From contig NZ_JAHVAA010000014.1 in the NCBI RefSeq assembly GCF_019264485.1, positions 496,001 to 560,000 of the forward strand: a DNA stretch of 64,000 nt, written 5' to 3'. This document shows, one piece after another, positions 61,724-64,000 of the stretch. Both the position numbers and the translations under genes were made by a program. This DNA is from Sediminibacterium sp. Lineage in GTDB: Bacteria > Bacteroidota > Bacteroidia > Chitinophagales > Chitinophagaceae. The notes below the pieces were generated by a model, which had not been told where the DNA came from, ran no database searches, and saw only the letters and a list, made by a program, of their open reading frames with translations. How positions within the stretch are numbered: position 1 is the first letter of the stretch; each line of letters opens with the position of its first letter.

Positions 61724-62725
61724 TTAAAAATAGTTGGCCTTTAATTGCAGCCCTGTTTTTTCATCCAGTCCAAACAATAGGTTCATATTCTGCACCGCTT
61801 GTCCGCTGGCACCTTTCAACAGGTTATCGATGGCACTGTGAACGACCAGTTTATCTCCCTGTTTCTCTACATGTACCAGACATTTATTGGTATTCACCAC
61901 CTGTTTCAGGTCAATCATTTCTTCACTGTAATAGGTGAAAGCAGCTTTTGCATAATATTCCCGGAAAATATTTTTTACTTCTTCGAGCGGAAAACTACAG
62001 TCGATCACTGAACTGGTATAGATACCTCTGGTAAAATCGCCTCTCCATGGAACAAAATGTACACCTGCACCTTCTCCAGTTTCAGATAGTGGCGAATCGG
62101 TTTGTAACTGATTGAGTGAAGCAGTAATTTCTTTAATATGCTGATGGTTCAGCGATTTATATGCCTGTATATTATTAGCCCTCCAGCTAAAATGCGATGT
62201 GTTGCTGAGCGACTGCCCCGCCCCTGTTGATCCGGTAATACCGGTTGTATAAACATCACTTAATACGCCCGCTTTAGCAAGTGGCAACAAAGCCAATTGA
62301 ATGGCTGTTGCAAAACATCCGGGATTGGCTATATTTTGTGCAGTTGCAATTGCTTCCTTATTCAATTCGGGCAGTCCGTACACAAAAGTTTTTTCTCCAT
62401 GTGCTGCAGTTGCTGGTAAACGAAAGTCCTGTGAGAGATCAATTATTTTTGTTGTGGAAGGAATGGCATGCTGGTCTAAAAACTTTCTGGCATCGCCATG
62501 GCCTACACAGAGAAACAACACATCAGCATCGGCATATGGTTCATGGCTAAATAGCATTTCCGTTTCACCGAGTAAATCAGCATGTACGGTGTACAGTGGT
62601 TTACCTGCATTACTGCTGCTGTGTATATTCACCAGTGCTGCCTGCGGGTGATTCAGCAAAAGTCTGATCAACTCACCACCGGTATATCCTGCCGCACCTG
62701 TAATAGCTACTTTAAGTTTTTTCAT
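61724..62725 (-). CDS. argC: N-acetyl-gamma-glutamyl-phosphate reductase
   Basis: 333 residues. NADPH-dependent reductase of N-acyl-glutamyl phosphate. The N-terminal GAAGYTGGELIRLLLNHP is the nucleotide fold, and NPGCFATAIQLALLPL holds the catalytic Cys. HFVPWRGDFTRGIYTS is in the substrate domain. The start codon overlaps the argG stop as ATGA (62722-62725), so the two are translationally coupled. Confidence 0.95.
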   Translation of the reverse strand: MKKLKVAITGAAGYTGGELIRLLLNHPQAALVNIHSSSNAGKPLYTVHADLLGETEMLFSHEPYADADVLFLCVGHGDARKFLDQHAIPSTTKIIDLSQDFRLPATAAHGEKTFVYGLPELNKEAIATAQNIANPGCFATAIQLALLPLAKAGVLSDVYTTGITGSTGAGQSLSNTSHFSWRANNIQAYKSLNHQHIKEITASLNQLQTDSPLSETGEGAGVHFVPWRGDFTRGIYTSSVIDCSFPLEEVKNIFREYYAKAAFTYYSEEMIDLKQVVNTNKCLVHVEKQGDKLVVHSAIDNLLKGASGQAVQNMNLLFGLDEKTGLQLKANYF

Positions 62726-63945
62726 GACTGATCGGCTTTGATGCTATGGTATATAGCAGTCTGGTTACCAAATATTTTGGAAAACCCTCTTACATCTTCA
62801 CCTGTCCATCCGCTGTTCATCTCACCATATTTTCCAAACTTGCTACTCATCAGGTCATTTGGCGATTCTATACCGATTACAGTAAAGCGATAGGGCATTA
62901 GTTGCACAAATACATCGCCTGTTACCTGCTCCTGTGAGTGTTCCAGAAAGGCTTCAATATCTCTCATCACAGGATCGAGTATCTGTCCTTCATGCAGCCA
63001 GTTGCCATAAAATTGTGCCAGTTGATCTTTCCAGCTCAACTGCCATTTGGTGAGTACATGTTTTTCCAGTGCGTGGTGTGCTTTGAGAATAACCATTGGT
63101 GCCGCTGCTTCGAAACCCACACGGCCTTTGATTCCGATGATGGTATCACCTACATGTATATCTCTTCCAATACCAAATGCACCAGCAACAGATTGTACAT
63201 ACTGAATGGCTTCTGAAGGATGTGCAAAATGCTGGTCATTTACGCGTCTGAGTTCTCCCTTTTCAAAACCCAGTTTTATTTCTTCGGCAGCCGATTTGGT
63301 TACCTGTGTGGGCCATGCTTCTTCCGGCAGCATCCCTTTTGATTGTAATGTTTCTTTACCGCCAACACTGGTTCCCCACAATCCTTTATTGATAGAATAA
63401 GCTGCCTTATCAAAATTCATTTCCACTCCTTTTAATTTCAGGTAGCTGATTTCTTCTTCACGGCTCAATTTCATATCGCGGATAGGAGTAATAATCTCTA
63501 CCCCCGGTATCATGATATGAAATACCATATCGAAACGCACCTGATCGTTACCCGCTCCTGTACTGCCATGTACCACTGCTTTTGCGCCTAATTTCCTGGT
63601 ATGTTCAGCAATATGCAATGCCTGGCTCAGTCTTTCTGCACTTACACTTAATGGATAGGTATTATTCTTCAATACATTGCCATAAATGAGGAATCGGATG
63701 ATGCTATCGTAATAAGTTTTCACTGCATCAACAGTGGTATGCGATTTTACACCCAGTTTATAGGCATGAGCTTCTATCTGCTCCAGTTCTGCTGCGGTGA
63801 AACCTCCGGTGTTTACAATTACACTGTGTACTTCATATCCTTTTTCATCGGTGAGGTATTTTACACAGTAAGACGTATCCAATCCGCCGCTAAAGCCCAA
63901 TACAACTTTGGTGCCGGCAGGAAGTGATGTGGGTAGGTTGCTCAT
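62722..63945 (-). CDS. argG: Argininosuccinate synthase
   Basis: 407 residues. Joins citrulline and aspartate with ATP. The ATP loop VVLGFSGGLDTSYCVKYL and HGSTGAGNDQVRFDM are diagnostic, with TPIRDMKLSREEEISYLK and YSINKGLWGTSVGG downstream, all in keeping with ArgG of the Bacteroidota type. First gene seen of the arg operon; upstream sequence is only 55 nt, so an argA-like acetyltransferase or a regulator may lie just outside. Confidence 0.96.
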   Translation of the reverse strand: MSNLPTSLPAGTKVVLGFSGGLDTSYCVKYLTDEKGYEVHSVIVNTGGFTAAELEQIEAHAYKLGVKSHTTVDAVKTYYDSIIRFLIYGNVLKNNTYPLSVSAERLSQALHIAEHTRKLGAKAVVHGSTGAGNDQVRFDMVFHIMIPGVEIITPIRDMKLSREEEISYLKLKGVEMNFDKAAYSINKGLWGTSVGGKETLQSKGMLPEEAWPTQVTKSAAEEIKLGFEKGELRRVNDQHFAHPSEAIQYVQSVAGAFGIGRDIHVGDTIIGIKGRVGFEAAAPMVILKAHHALEKHVLTKWQLSWKDQLAQFYGNWLHEGQILDPVMRDIEAFLEHSQEQVTGDVFVQLMPYRFTVIGIESPNDLMSSKFGKYGEMNSGWTGEDVRGFSKIFGNQTAIYHSIKADQS

Positions 63946-63975
63946 ACGATTCTTTGCTTTGCTTATATAATAATA

Positions 63976-63987
63976 CTGACAGGTCAG
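63976..63987. promoter_or_regulatory. Small inverted repeat upstream of argG
   Basis: CTGAC-AG-GTCAG, 31 nt before the argG start. It could be an operator or the end of an upstream element; the window stops before its context can be seen. Confidence 0.25.
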
Positions 63988-64000
63988 AGATTAAACAGGT

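Overview
The window is chromosomal DNA from a Bacteroidota bacterium, most likely of the Chitinophagaceae or a close relative. The evidence is an alternative complex III/aa3 oxidase cluster, SusC/SusD and TonB-linked barrel proteins, a GLPGLI protein, GH43 and GH97 enzymes, N-acyl-ornithine carbamoyltransferase arginine synthesis, and promoters of the Bacteroidota type (TTG, about 20 nt, TAnnTTTG). Most genes lie on the minus strand. I see no phage, insertion sequence, CRISPR array or plasmid module.

Layout. 1-12.7 kb (minus): respiratory cluster actA-B-C-D-E-F, ctaC, ctaD, then cyoE cut by the left edge. It carries electrons from menaquinol to oxygen through ACIII and an aa3 oxidase. 12.9-21.9 kb: single genes (an in-frame DUF6787-PurN fusion, a small membrane protein, a TonB-type barrel, DUF2892, an S10 peptidase, a GNAT, a TPR protein, a VOC protein) and tRNA-Arg(CCU) preceded by a broken tandem copy. 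Most gaps here hold hairpins built from short repeated words. 21.9-28 kb: a GH43 enzyme, then oxyR and katG divergently transcribed around an OxyR-type operator. 27.7-34.5 kb: tetR and an RND efflux operon with three matching palindromic operators. 34.5-43 kb (minus): susC-susD-fasciclin-DUF5007-GH97 glycan-uptake operon. 43.4-47.5 kb: LLM monooxygenase, VOC protein, dCMP deaminase, class D beta-lactamase homologue, Kbl. 47.6-55.3 kb: histidine kinase/response regulator, GLPGLI protein, MBL hydrolase and a TonB-type barrel. 55.3-64 kb (minus): FKBP isomerase and the arginine operon argG-C-D-F'-B-E-H.

Most notable signals. (1) The same three-box operator (TTAACC, spacing 10 then 21 bp) lies between the two-component genes and the GLPGLI gene and again upstream of the TonB-type barrel, which predicts a small RprXY-like envelope regulon. 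(2) tRNA-Arg is preceded by a tandem partial copy whose anticodon region is replaced by a 20-bp near-palindrome. (3) Repeat DNA has replaced the junction between a DUF6787 gene and purN, leaving one open frame. (4) A varied set of word-repeat hairpins occupies the gaps, with several words recurring at separate sites.

All calls come from reading the sequence by eye. No database search, folding or alignment program was run.
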